A stretch of 64,000 bases of DNA, taken from contig CM067065.1 of NCBI GenBank assembly GCA_033980235.1, positions 9,625,373 to 9,689,372 of the forward strand, in the 5' to 3' direction. Numbering within the stretch: the stretch's first letter is position 1; each line of letters begins with the position of its first letter. Below are positions 1 to 11,147 of the stretch, in pieces. The notes beneath the pieces are model-generated. The model ran no database searches and was not told the DNA's origin. It saw nothing but the letters and a program-made list of their open reading frames with translations. This DNA comes from Diadema setosum (Eukaryota > Echinodermata > Echinoidea > Diadematoida > Diadematidae). Both the position numbers and the translations under genes were made by a program.

Positions 1-182
1 AAGATACCAACGCAAAAAAAAAAATCAAAATTATCCTACCCCTTTCGCCACACACAAACACATAAACACATATAACGATATATCTATTATCTGATACAAA
101 CATGAAAGTAAGACTCATTACAAGTCCTGTCATGTTCATCAGATTGCACACACACAGACACTAAGCTTATGAATGGTAATCA

Positions 183-703
183 TCACTTTTGATATGGAAG
201 TGACAAAGAGTATGAACCTCTTCTACTGGTAGGCCTGTTTCCTGGTTCCAAGTCAGCATCTGAGTTTGTCATTGCAGTCTCTATAGAGTCCTCACACTCA
301 TCAGAGCTTGAAGCTAGTGATGGGCTTGGAGGGAGTTTCCCATTCATGGCCAGGAAGACAGTTACAGACGTGGCTTCATCGCCGCCTCCCGTGGGAGCTT
401 GGCTGACTCCAGTGATCGGAGGACACACATCGGCAGGTTGTGGGCTGGCAGCTGAGGGTGGTGCGGTGGTAGCAGGATCTGTTGGTGCTGGAAGGCCAAG
501 CTCCTGGCTGCTTGCATCCTCATCGGCTGCTGGTAGGGCTTGAGGTAGAGGCTCCTGGCTGTCTAAACCCCCATCCACTTCTGTTGGGGCTGGAGGATCA
601 AACTCTTTGCTACCTACATCCTTATTGGCAGCTGTTTGGGCTGAAGGCCCAAGTTCCTGGCTGCTTGCCTTCTCATCACCTGTATGTAAGATCATGGTGA
701 CAC
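183..703 (-). CDS. Gene A terminal exon: acidic Pro/Ser-rich tail with short internal repeats
   Basis: The exon begins after a pyrimidine-rich acceptor (TTGTTCTTCTACCAG) and reads 173 codons including the TGA stop. The N-terminal half is built of about four degenerate ~20-residue repeats with cores such as ASSQELGPSAQT, SKEFDPPAPT, SQEPLPQALPA and ASSQELGLPAPT, alternating with short acidic segments. The C-terminal part has a Ser/Asp/Glu cluster (SSSDECEDS), typical of CK2-type sites, and an RRGS motif of PKA type near the end. The composition suggests an intrinsically disordered tail. An upstream Met in the same frame lies in intron sequence and should not be used as a start. No homologue was recognised. 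Confidence 0.7.
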
Positions 704-3700
704 CTGGTAGAAGAACAAAAAAGTAGGAATTTGAGCATCTCCACAATAGCAAAACATTTTCCTCAATCAACTGACATCGGTCACAGTTATCTAGGCAAAT
801 CAAGGAAGAAGCTAACACCACAGCCTGTAACCATTATAGATTTACACCACAGCCTGGAAGGCTTACACCAGAAAATATGATGGAATATTCTTGATCAAAT
901 CACAAAATCATACCAAACATGCTACTATACATACAGTAAAATGAATAAAAAAAAAAAATAATAATTAAAAATCAGAAAAGGCACTTTGAAAAAAAAAAAC
1001 AACAACATGAATAGCTGCAGATATTGAGTATGAATTCCTCTACAAACAGCATTGTGCTTGGAAGCTGAAAGCTTTTCTCATAGAAATTTGAAGAGACCAA
1101 GAAATGGCTGGGTGCATGCACAGAAAATAAATTACGTGATTTGTTTTTTCAGTAAAAACTGGCTTTGCAGACACTTCAACAGAGTTTCAGCTAAAGAAAC
1201 CGCCGTGGAAATTTGATGGATGAAAGGGAATATGTCACTTTTTCAGATTACCAAAGAATTAACACCTCATTTCTCCCAGTTATCATACTGAACTTTCTAA
1301 ATATTGAAATTTCACACAAATCTTTTCGGTGAATTATTTAACCGTGCGAGCCCTATACTGTAGCTGTACACCAGTCTTATATCATAGCCATAACACCTCA
1401 GTTCTACAGGCCTCCTATTTGCGCGAACACAAATCCTCACTGAATTCCCGTAACTGACGTAACATGAAAGCGGATAAAAGGAAATAATCAGAAGGATGTT
1501 CGGCAGATATGAAAAAAAAAAGACATACATGTACATGCAGAATATCACAAGGTTTTTATCTTACAGCTCTGAAACATAACATCACTCCTGATGCTCTGTG
1601 GCGAATACAGAAATCAAATAAACAAACAAACACAGAAAACAAATAAACAAACAAAACAACAAACAAACTATTGACAAAACATCAAGCACGTACTTGGTCC
1701 GATTTCATTCTTTCCCTTGACTACCTCAGAGGGCTCTGTCAACTTTTGGTCCCGGGAGGGTTGTTCCTCATCCCTGCCCCCTGCCGACTGCAGCATCGTC
1801 GCTTCCAGGATGTGCTCCACTGTTTCCGTGGTAACCTCCACGGTAGCCTCACCTCCTGTGGGGAAGAGGAGAGGAGGGACGCAGATCGGGAAATGACATT
1901 TAACTCATTTACGTCTTCTCTCTGGCATACACCTGCTGATGTATATGGGGAATGTGGGCTGCACAAAATTAAACTGGCTGCTTCTTCTTGTTCTCTTTTA
2001 ATAGAATGGCAATGGTTGATAATGTGACTGTGCATTACAAAAACAACAAAATGTCTCATGTCCTGAATACGTGGGGACTCGAAATAGGTGACATGGGTCA
2101 TCTTAAGTCAATCTTGAGTTTTTCATATATCCTAAAAGAGTAGTCCTTCCTCTACAATATTCTCAAGATTGTGACCATTTACAAAAGAAAAAAAAAAAAA
2201 TGAAGAAATCGTGTCTTAGGCAGTTTTTTCTGGAACATGTTTGTTGTTGTTTTGTAGAATAGTTTGATTAGGTTTGTCAAAGAGGTCCCTTTACTGATAA
2301 CTTGAATGATAATACTACTGCTTTTTTTGTTGATCCACACTAGTCATGGATGAAATGTGTTTATAGCAAATTCAGCTCCATCTAATTATCTTGTCATTGT
2401 TGTTGCTATGGACTTTGCCATTATATTTTTGTCTAATTCACAATTGCACAAAGCACGGCATGGTAAGATTAAGCGCTTGAATATAGACTCTCTATTTCAG
2501 AGCGCCTTTTTTCAGTTTACACTTTTCCAGAGAGTGTGCATTTCTTTCCAAAATTTACATAGACTACGAGAGTCCATTTGAATTGAGTTATACATCATTT
2601 CACAGCTTAGGGTCTGATTTTTCAGGATCTGCTCCTGTGTGGGTATGAGGGCCACACCAGTTCATCGGATTTACGTTCATCTCTCTGCGAGAAAGTGAAG
2701 TGGGATGTTTTCTGTACCATTGTAGGTGAGTCTTGGCTCTGCCACAAAAAGGGAAATCCACTCTGATAATGTTTAAATGTCTTACTAAAGGGAACAGTGT
2801 GTTTCCACCTAACACTATTGGGCTGGACTCATTTTGAACCATCTGATTACAAGGCAGATGTAATTCCTACCGAGCTATTTGTACCTCACAACTCAACAGA
2901 ACAGGTGTATCTAGAGGGCACTGTTTTGGGCAAGCTTACTTTACTGAAAACCATTTTTCTTTTTTCTTATCATCAAACCTAATAAACTTTTCACTACTAC
3001 CGCAAGTATTGCAGTTTTGATAAAGCACAAGGACGGATGCATGAATTCCATCAAGAGCGGGCGCATTTACAAAATCATAGGGTGGCCCATGCACTCCTCC
3101 ACCCATTTTTTTCTCCTTTTTATATCTTTTGTTTATATCTTAAAAAAAGGAAAGGGGGGGGGAGGGGGCATGAGCCCAGTGTGGTCCTTCCTGGATCAGC
3201 CACAGTGGCATGATATTGGATGATTAACTACAGGGTTACAAACATATTTTTTTCAAACATTACAACTGGTCTTTAATACATCCTGGTATAAAATCTCCTT
3301 TGTGTGTGTGTGTGTGTGTGTGTGATAAGTTGCTATGGAAACGGACAAAGCAGCAAACATTTTCTCCTCTGTGGTGGATGTTGCTGCCTCCGACCGAGAA
3401 CCAACCTAATATCTGTAGCTGCTTTGGGGCCATGTCGCCGGCCATGCTCAATGCTGGTACGCCCGGAAGACTTCCTGCATATCAAAATCAAGGATGAAAT
3501 CCAAATAAGAATGTTGATAAGGAAGATGCTGAATAACCAACTGTTTACAGGAATGTCAGACCTACCGATATAATGCATGAAAAGTGAACTATGAAACCTA
3601 GGGTTATATCATAAAAAAAGGAAAAATACTGAGCATGCCATCAGACATGTTGGCATTGCCGAACGTGTAATTTAATGACATGACTAGAGAAACCAAACTC

Positions 3701-4667
3701 TCAAAATTAGGTAAAAACTACTGTATTGTTTGTAATATCTTAGATTAGAAATTCAAACAGATGGGTGCCAATTTTCCTTGCAATCACGCGGTCAACAGCC
3801 CCCAGGAGCCCCCCGGTCCTACAAGGCATCAAAGGTCCAGCAAAGATGATGTCAAACACCAATCTCTACCATTGTGATCCCTTCTGCGTTGGGATACCAT
3901 TCTACAAACATGACATGGCAGGAAGCGACAGAGATGGGAAGATTTACCAGTCTCATCCACAATCTCGATAATGTCTCCATCGGCCCCAGCCAAAACTTGG
4001 ATCCTGCCTTCTGGTTGCTCCACCAGCTGCAGCGGTATCTCCCCGGCTCCGCCCGTCTCCATGGCAACACCATTCTGCATCATTTCTGGAAAGAAGAAGC
4101 TGTCTCCTGGCATGACTGAAGAAATGAGGAAGAATCAGGGAGACACAAAATTGAGTCAAAACCACCTGGCACTCTTGACACCTACTTGTAACTTTGCAGA
4201 CTGTAATACCTACATGTACATATAGTATTAAAACTACACCTCAAGTACATGCCTAGTGAGTATACAAATGTCATGCACCCCCTTGTTTGTAAGCCCTATT
4301 TGCCAAAGATAATCCCTTAATACACACATACACAAACACACACACACACACAAAAGCTGCATGATGGAATGCATATTGTGAAGGAATGGGGGAGGGGGCA
4401 CATATTTTGATCACCAAATGGTAAATTAGAGTCAAACAAATCAAGTTTTAAGGAAAAGAAACAACCAAATTTCCAACTAAAGCACATATTTTCCTATTTT
4501 TGACAATTGTAAACACTTGTCAAATGTTTAATCAAGTTTATCTGTCAGACAGAAATTAAAAATCTATTAGATTAAATTACCTGTTTCCACAATCACTTCT
4601 TCAACCATATTCATATTGTTGGCCAGTCCTTCTCCAATCCCTGCCATGTTGTCTCCAAAACACTTGC
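183..4667 (-). CDS. Gene A: five-exon paralogue of the gene B N-terminal region with an acidic tail (function unknown)
   Basis: Assembled from five exons on the minus strand: 4667-4581, 4115-3948, 3474-3406, 1855-1694 and 703-183. Every junction has an AG acceptor and GT donor and is phase 1, so the frame is open through 334 complete codons to a TGA at 185-183. The first three exons are close paralogues of gene B exons at 11392, 12353 and 13222. The last two have no counterpart in gene B. No known domain is recognised. The protein is acidic, with short repeated Ser/Pro segments, and carries no zinc finger. The earliest visible Met is at 4647-4645 inside the first listed exon; that exon has a good acceptor (CCAACAG), so an upstream exon, coding or not, is expected but was not found. 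The acidic character and the link to a finger gene make a transcription cofactor role possible, which is inference only. Exon structure is well supported; function is not. Confidence 0.72.
704..1693 (-). other. Gene A last intron
   Basis: AT-rich sequence between a GTACGT donor and a CTACCAG acceptor on the minus strand. It contains A-runs and an imperfect (AAACAAAC)n tract at about 1620-1670. No further exon was seen. Confidence 0.55.
1694..1855 (-). CDS. Gene A exon 4 (54 codons)
   Basis: A 162-nt phase 1-1 exon. The acceptor is strong: a long C/T tract followed by CCACAG. The donor is GTACGT. The reading frame gives an acidic Thr/Glu-rich peptide (EATVEVTTETVEHI near the start, EPSEVVKGKNEIGPS at the end). 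The exon is too short to stand out as an ORF; it is found because its phase and length fit the flanking exons exactly. It has no visible copy in gene B. Confidence 0.62.
3406..3474 (-). CDS. Gene A exon 3 (69-nt MAGDMAPKQLQIL exon)
   Basis: A 69-nt phase 1-1 exon encoding SLPGVPALSMAGDMAPKQLQ followed by ILG, with AG acceptor (ATGCAG) and GT donor (GTTGGTT). It is the single copy of the exon that is tripled in gene B, from which it differs by a few substitutions, several of them synonymous. That pattern argues for selection on the peptide. Confidence 0.72.
3948..4115 (-). CDS. Gene A exon 2 (56 codons, MPGDSF exon)
   Basis: A 168-nt phase 1-1 exon with acceptor TTCTTCAG and donor GTAAATC. 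It encodes a peptide starting VMPGDSFFFPEMMQNG, continuing through EIPLQLVEQPEGRIQV to GDIIEIVDETG. Its gene B paralogue is three codons shorter (lacking part of LAGADG) but otherwise aligns end to end. The open frame running past the donor is intron read-through. Confidence 0.75.
4581..4667 (-). CDS. Gene A first recognised exon (29 codons)
   Basis: An 87-nt phase 1-1 exon, acceptor CCAACAG and donor GTAATTT, encoding GKCFGDNMAGIGEGLANNMN followed by MVEEVIVETG. It matches gene B exon 2 almost base for base. The internal ATG at 4647 could be the start codon if the upstream exon is non-coding. Confidence 0.7.
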
Positions 4668-4995
4668 CTGTTGGTACAAAATGACATTTTCTGTACAACT
4701 GCTCAAAGTGGAGAGTTCTCTGAACTAAGTTTGCGTTTCATTGAATATCGTTTGGATATACACACCTATGTCATGTGAGTATTACTGCTATCTGAAGTTA
4801 TTGTTTTTAAATATATACGTTGCATCAAACATAAATTTATGAAGTCATACAGGTATTACTTTGACACAAAACTTTCTCAAATTACAGCCACAAATGTAAA
4901 CAAATTAAAAAAAAAATATAGATCATTGTCCTGGCACAAAAAGTGGTGCACTGTCGGAGATCACTCCTGAAATATTCTGACTATCAATTAACTCT

Positions 4996-7000
4996 TTATG
5001 TGCCACGTTCGCACGTCCAACTCGGTCAACGGCGTGCCAACTTCGCATATTCTGCTCAAAACACAAAGCTGCCAAAGCCGATCGATAAATCACTAATCCC
5101 GCAGTACAATGGAAGCGCTTCTCGCGCTTTTGTTCCTCTCACATAAGGCTTGCATTCTATGTGGTGAAGTACTATCAAGCGTTGTCGCAACTAGATTTGT
5201 GCATACAATTTGAGTTTCTGTCACTGTTTTATGTGCAGAAGTCATGCCTTTACAGTAATGTAGCAACTGGTCATTCAAAAGAAACATTGAAAATAGATTT
5301 GTCATACAATTTATATCGCAGCAAAGTTTGGCATTCCTCTACAACTTTGCTCAATATCATGCCCACAAAAATTTGTGGAAGTTATACATATTGGAAAAAC
5401 AGAATTCTTTCTCAAGGCACAACTACCTTCATGTTTCAGAATAATGTTGCACACAAGGGGTTTCCACCATGGCACATACCGTAAAGAGTTCAGAAACTGA
5501 ATAAGACACTGGAATTTTGGGTAACGCTGTTTTAATGCCCAGCAACATTTCATCAACCAGTTAATAGGGCATCTATTTGAAAGAACATACATTATGTCAT
5601 TAAAACAAAGCCTTTTCCAAAAACCTATTCCTTATTTCTAACTTGACCCCTGAGAAGAAAGTGATTTGAAAATGTATTTCAGATAGACTTTTGTAGCCCA
5701 TGATAGAGAATATCTTAAACTTACATTTATAGCATTTTAACACCCGAACAAAGAAAACATATAATAAAGGTATTTAATTGGACACTGCACAGTATCTTAA
5801 CATGCAGAAACCTGAAGAGAAATTAGCTAATTAATTATTCATAATGCATATTTTATGCATTTGGGAGATATTTTCATAATTTCAGCCTAAACAAGTACAA
5901 AATTACATGAAAACTGTAATAATGAAAAATAATGTTTTATTTGTAGGTAGACGGATTTGAGTAGGGCCTAGATCAATTGGATAGTATTACCAGGGAGGTG
6001 GAGGTACTTCCACCTCCCTGGTATTACGTTGTACATACATGTAAATTGGGGGATCCAGAGGGCGAGGGGGCGCAATTACAGGCACACACCCCCCTTTATT
6101 TATTGTTTAAAACAAAAGCATGTGTGTAATTTGTAGTTAACAAATTTACAGCTATTTTTAGAAGCACTTCAAGGTCAAGGGTATCTAACATTCATGATCA
6201 AATTGACACTAAATCTGAAAGAAGAGCACAAATAGTTTAGAAGTAGAACCTTAATAAGGTAGGCTGTCAGCTTTCATAATTCTTGAACCAATTGCTCTGT
6301 GAAAAGTCTTTCAAAACACATATTACACGCAGTGCAATGAGGAAAATGGAGCGACTTATTGTTTTTATCAAATTATGGATTTGCTTGTTCAGTAATTTTG
6401 AAAAAAATCAGCGGATTCGTGCCCACCGTTTTTACGGAGAGCGCCCTCAAAGTTGGATTGTAGCAAAATTTCTTTGGTAACCCAAGATAATATAGGTAAA
6501 TGTCTATCAATACAAAAAAAAAAAAAATGAGGCCATTCCTAGGTGGGACGAAGGGTGATCCGTGACCTTGAATTTGGCACATTTTTCATTTTTTTCATTT
6601 TTGTCAACCACAATACGTACTGTGTTACAGCGCCCCGCGCCGGGGTTACATAGGGTGGCCCCATATTGAGTCCCCCTTGTATGCTGGTCTAAAGTGAGCA
6701 CGTAACCGTGTATCGTGGACACCCCCTCATGCAGGTTGCTCGTTCGCCTTCAAGCCGCAGTCTCGACACTCGCACAAACCCCCTTGTGTACCCTTTGTGT
6801 AACACTCGTACGTCTTAATAATTTCACAGATTTATTAGACAGACACTGGAGGGGGGAAACATTTAAAACCTCTGCTCCTCAACGCACATAAAGCAGCAAA
6901 GTTGAAGATGATTATATTATGTTGAGACCGGAATACTACAGGACCAGTCCTCTACTTCCGTATCTACTATTACTAGTACTATCGATGTGATGTGATGTGT
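4996..7000. other. AT-rich spacer between genes A and B
   Basis: No supported exon. It contains a short near-perfect palindrome at 5988-6023 (arms TACCAGGGAGGTGGA). Short ORFs here lack splice context or recognisable domains. Confidence 0.5.
5988..6023. repeat. Short near-perfect palindrome
   Basis: Arms TACCAGGGAGGTGGA and TCCACCTCCCTGGTA separated by about six bases. It would form a stable hairpin. Confidence 0.75.
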
Positions 7001-7049
7001 GGTGTATCATTCGTACAACATTATGGTTGACACGCACGCACGAAAATTT

Positions 7050-8050
7050 GTGATGCTCTTAAGAAGTTATTCCACAATCGTACCTGAATTTCTCAATAAA
7101 TATCACGAAAATGCAGAAAAATCACCTCCCAGAATCTCCTGATGATACGATGACGGAGTAGTGCGCTGTCAAAAGTCAAGTGCGCTGTCGCCGTTTGTAT
7201 GTCGGACTTAATTTTATGCGTTCAATTTCTCGGGGTACAATTGTATGTAAACGTCGCGCAGCTAGCTGCCCTATGTAGTTTCATGCGTGAAATTGTCTGT
7301 GGCTGTAACGTGCTTCGGCTTTCGTAGAATATTATAAACGATCGATCGAACAAATTACGAATTCTATCGGCTACGAACGAGACACGTCTAGGCTACAACA
7401 TCCTTACCGATTTTAAGCTAAGGTAGGTAAATTACAAGGTAAAAAATTGGAAATTTAGTGAAAAATTTGTTCGAAATCAAAATTTCTTACATGCTTCCTT
7501 CTCATGTTTAGCGGTTGTACCCCTTGTAAAGTGTAACTACGTGCTAGCTGGCTCTGGCCGGCCGGCTGCGCTGCGCTGCCGGTAATTTTGTCTCACAGAC
7601 CACCAGGCGGCGGAGTACTGCAACCAAAGAGATTATACCACAAGAGGGCGTTTTGACAGTGCCGTCGGCACACTGCTCTTTGACTGCAACGTAAACGTGT
7701 GTACGCGCAGTTACTTTACCTAGCTAGGTAGTTGCATGTATCGCGGCCTTTATACCTACTGCTGTGTTTTTACTTTTGACGCTGATCTGCTACGTGGACC
7801 ACAGTGATCCCAAAATCGAGACTTGATTTCAAGTTGAGAAATCGTAATTTGATTATTTTTCTGTGTTTTATCATTTTCGGAAATAGACAAAGTCTAGACC
7901 TACTACTAGATCTACCGACATCTCAGATCGGCCTAACAGTCAGGCCTAACTCGAACGTTAGCGTAGAATGGGTGAGACCCTGCGGAGTTTGTGATTCCTG
8001 GGACTGTGTGGTCGAATCATGACGAGTGTTTGAAAGCAGTACACAGGGTG
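7050..8050. promoter_or_regulatory. CpG-richer spacer, candidate bidirectional promoter
   Basis: CpG is much denser here than in the flanks (for example GATCGATCGA, GCGCAGCTAGC, GGCCGGCCGGC). The segment lies between two divergently transcribed paralogous genes. No TATA box or initiator is assigned, so the promoter call is positional inference. Confidence 0.3.
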
Positions 8051-8138
8051 GTTTACAATTCTCTGCCTAATTGTTACATTTATTTTTGGGCATTCCTGAG
8101 TTGGCGGTCACTAATTTAGTACTGTGATTGTGGACAAG

Positions 8139-8345
8139 GTGTTGTATAAAACGAATAATTTATGATTTTGTTCGTGCATTGGGGCACGTAATACCGCACT
8201 CGGCGCGAGATTCGCCAATGCCCAATGGTCTATTCAACGCGGCGCTACGCGCCTTGTTGAATAGACCAGTGGCTCATCTCGCGCCTCGTGCGATATTCGT
8301 GCCCTATGCACTCACAACTCATAAATTATTCGTATAATATACACC
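8139..8345. mobile_element. Long foldback (palindromic) element
   Basis: About 95-base arms: the left arm starts GGTGTTGTATAAAACGAATA and the right arm ends as its imperfect complement (ATTATTCGTATAATATACACC region). They face each other around a GC-rich loop near GCGGCGCTACGCGCC. The inner 17 bases (GGTCTATTCAAC and complement) are identical. The shape is typical of a foldback MITE. No coding capacity. Confidence 0.65.
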
Positions 8346-8767
8346 ACGATGCACACATGGTGATTTGTGCGAATGTGGAGACTGCGGTCCGCAGTTTTCA
8401 ACTGGGGGGCGAACAACCGACCTGCATATTAGGCTGCGTTCACATAGAAGTATCGGGTATTGGGGCTCGTTTTCGAGGGCACGCGAATAATGGAATAGCT
8501 TGAATCGAACGATAGGATTTCCTCACACCCGTTCACATAAGAGGGCACTATTCGAAAGGTTCATTGGAAAGTACCGAATAGCTGCGAATAGTAGGACCTA
8601 GGTTTCTATACTATATCTATAGCAAAGTGGGAATCGAGCTTGTTCGATTTTCTTGCAGCGTAAATTTATACCGTCTCTCGTTTAGGTCTATGAAATAATG
8701 ACAATTTTGGTCTGGATTTGCCCTTTAACGTTAGCAAAAATAAGCATGTAGACTGACATTCTGATGC

Positions 8768-9055
8768 AGTTTAGAAATTGTTAATAAGATCTGCTGGGAT
8801 GTAACTGCATGTTGGGAGGAAGAAATCCTCACTGCATGGGATGGTGAGTTGACGGTGCGGGTGATGGTGTAACATACTGTCTAACGTTAACAGTTAGGCC
8901 CCTAACTTTATTATGTGAACACAGCCTAAGACTGCGTTCACATAGAAGCATAGAAATTGTTCATAAGATTTGCTTGGATGTACAATAGGAGGAAGAAATC
9001 CTCACTGCCATGGGATACGATGGTGAGTTGACGGTGCGGGTGATGGTGTACTCGG
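8768..9055 (+). repeat. Two diverged direct repeats, about 105-110 bp each
   Basis: Copy 1 is about 8768-8873 and copy 2 about 8945-9055. Both contain GGAGGAAGAAATCCTCACTG and then GGTGAGTTGACGGTGCGGG. GCGTTCACATAGAAG occurs before copy 2 and also at about 8435. Each copy has a GTGAGT that could serve as a splice donor for a 5' untranslated exon of gene B, which is speculative. Confidence 0.6.
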
Positions 9056-9364
9056 TGCCCGAATAGCGTGCCCTTTCGTTGGGATTCTGTAACGTTAGGA
9101 CACCTAGGTCTAACAATAACAGTTAGTAGTCTGACTTTTATACCTTTCGGGATTCGGAGACATGCGTGAGTAGATCAGTTGAATAGTATAGTAGTAGCGT
9201 CACAAACACTATGGCCTACTGTACACTTCTAACGTTACAGTCAATTTAAAACCTGAAATTTTGGAAGTCTGTCATGTTTCATCCAGTGTCCAGCTGTTGC
9301 TGCTTAATTCCATTGTGTGTTCATTTTGACCTGTATCTAGAACCCCGGCGCCGGGCGCTATAAC

Positions 9365-10020
9365 CAGGGGTGGTGGTATTCTGAGGTCGTAATTAACCTG
9401 TAATTAACTCTGTAATTAACTCTGTAATTAACTCTGACGCTCTGTAATTAACTTTGTGATTAAGTCGTGAAGTTAATAGGCCCTTGATCACGGGCAAAAT
9501 CAGTATTCTGAGGACGTACCGGTAATATGTATGATTAGGTCCCCTGTAATTATCTTAGGTCCCTCCCATCTAACTGTGTTAATTATTATTCCATCCAATC
9601 AGATGCGTTGTTAGAAGCCAAAATGATGATTACACGTGCAAATATGCCCACAATGCGTGCTCCTCCACGCCCCTAAAGACGGCAAGAGCTCCGTGCGCAT
9701 TTGATTACAACCCCTCACCTGCGCACGTGAAGATCTCAACCTCTTTGCTCACATGTAAAATAACAAAATTCCTCGAAGATTGGCTATATTTTTTTTTTCT
9801 CTGAATTCTACGGATACTATACGATAACAACATTCAACCACTTCTCGGTTACCGAAGACGGCTAGCATCGTTGTGGCAAAGAAAACACGATGTATTGCGT
9901 GATATCGGAGTAGTGACACTCTTTGCATGGTGTCATTAAGTTTTCCATTAACTTTCATACTTAATTACACCCTCAGAATACCTATCCGTAATTAGCTCTG
10001 TGATTAAGTCCTCTCAGAGG
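9365..10020. mobile_element. Candidate MITE with inverted ends and a TCTGTAATTAAC tandem motif
   Basis: The left end reads GGTATTCTGAGG..GTAATTAAC and the right end CCTCAGAATACC..GTAATTAGC, an inverted arrangement. Near the left end the 12-base motif CTGTAATTAACT is repeated about four times (9400-9450). Confidence 0.45.
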
Positions 10021-10419
10021 TGCACGCGCGTTGATACGCTCCAACGCGTAGGTCCTTCCCGCCAAAACGCTTGTTGCTATGGTAGTTAATATACCCCCTA
10101 CTTAATTCAGATCAAAATTCAGATTTATGCAACAGTTTGTAAGTTTGTTAGTTTGTTGTTGTATTGTTGCATTAAATGCCAAAAGCATGTGAATTGTACC
10201 TCTCAGATAACAGTTCACTGCCATACTTCTTTAATAGCCAGCAACAAGACAGTAACATGACAGTTTTACATGTACGTGGAATTGTCTTTATACAGGTACT
10301 TTTCTTTATTCAAAGTTGTACGTTATTAAACTTAAAGTACGTGCAAGGTCTGTAACGGTTTTCATCACTCTCAATGTGTGTTATAAACAGAAGACAGTGC
10401 TCAGTGCTGTGAAGTCTAC

Positions 10420-10483
10420 ATGGCAGACATTGGGGATGGACTGGTCAGCAACATGGAGGTGGTTGAAGAAGAAGCAGAAAAAG
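10420..10483 (+). CDS. Gene B exon 1 with start codon
   Basis: ATG followed by 20 more codons and one base, donor GTGACC. The peptide MADIGDGLVSNMEVVEEEAE resembles the exon 2 peptide (AGIGEGLVSNMNMVEEVIVE), so the two exons are an old tandem duplicate. Upstream AG acceptors at 10390 and 10403 leave open that this is an internal exon. Confidence 0.5.
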
Positions 10484-11109
10484 GTGACCTCTATCTTTTA
10501 GTTTCTCCTTTGAAGAGCTGTAAGTAAATTGTTTTTAGGTTTCTGCTTCTTGAGATACTGCGGTATAATAGTGATATACACCGCTGCGCCACCACAGTGC
10601 GCGTGCACCTGTTGGGTATAGGGTTAGGGTATAGGGTTAGGTAGGGTTTTATACACTAGTACGGACACACAGTGGTGGGGACTAAATCACGATTATGCCG
10701 ATACTGCAGTGTTCGATCAAATATATACTTATTAATTAGGTTTTCTTTTATAGCAATATTATTTGAACCTCAAATGTGTTTGGGTGTTATTATTATGCTA
10801 ATATAAGTTTATTATTCTCTACCATGGGTTACACATGTCCACCATGTAATACATGTTTTAACTACAAGTGTACTTTTTTCTTTGGGGGTCAAGTTAGAAA
10901 AGAATAGATTTTCGGAAAAAGCTTTGTTATCATGACATAATGTACCAGTCAAAAATAAATATAGGCCCTACACGTATTAACTGTTTGATGAAATCTTGGC
11001 ATTTAAACAGTGGTACCCAAATTTCCATTGTGTGATTCAGTTTCTTAACTGATAGAATATTTCAGGAGTGATCTCCGACAGTGCACCGCTTTTGGTACCA
11101 GGACAATAC

Positions 11110-11147
<38 letters not shown>

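Larger units (their letters stand above)
3260..4995 (-). repeat. Left arm of a large inverted duplication (partner 11040-13440)
   Basis: Exons and introns here are reverse-complement matches to 11040-13440. Shared non-coding landmarks include the block around 4930-4990 (matching 11045-11110), the pyrimidine/GT tract and the block at 3580-3680 (matching 12905-13065). Homology stops near 4995; sequence beyond it is unrelated to that left of 11040. Confidence 0.8.

Noticed and set aside
10610..10655. Telomere-like GGGTTAGGG motifs
   Set aside because: Only a few imperfect units (GGGTATAGGGTTAGG); too short and irregular for an interstitial telomere claim.
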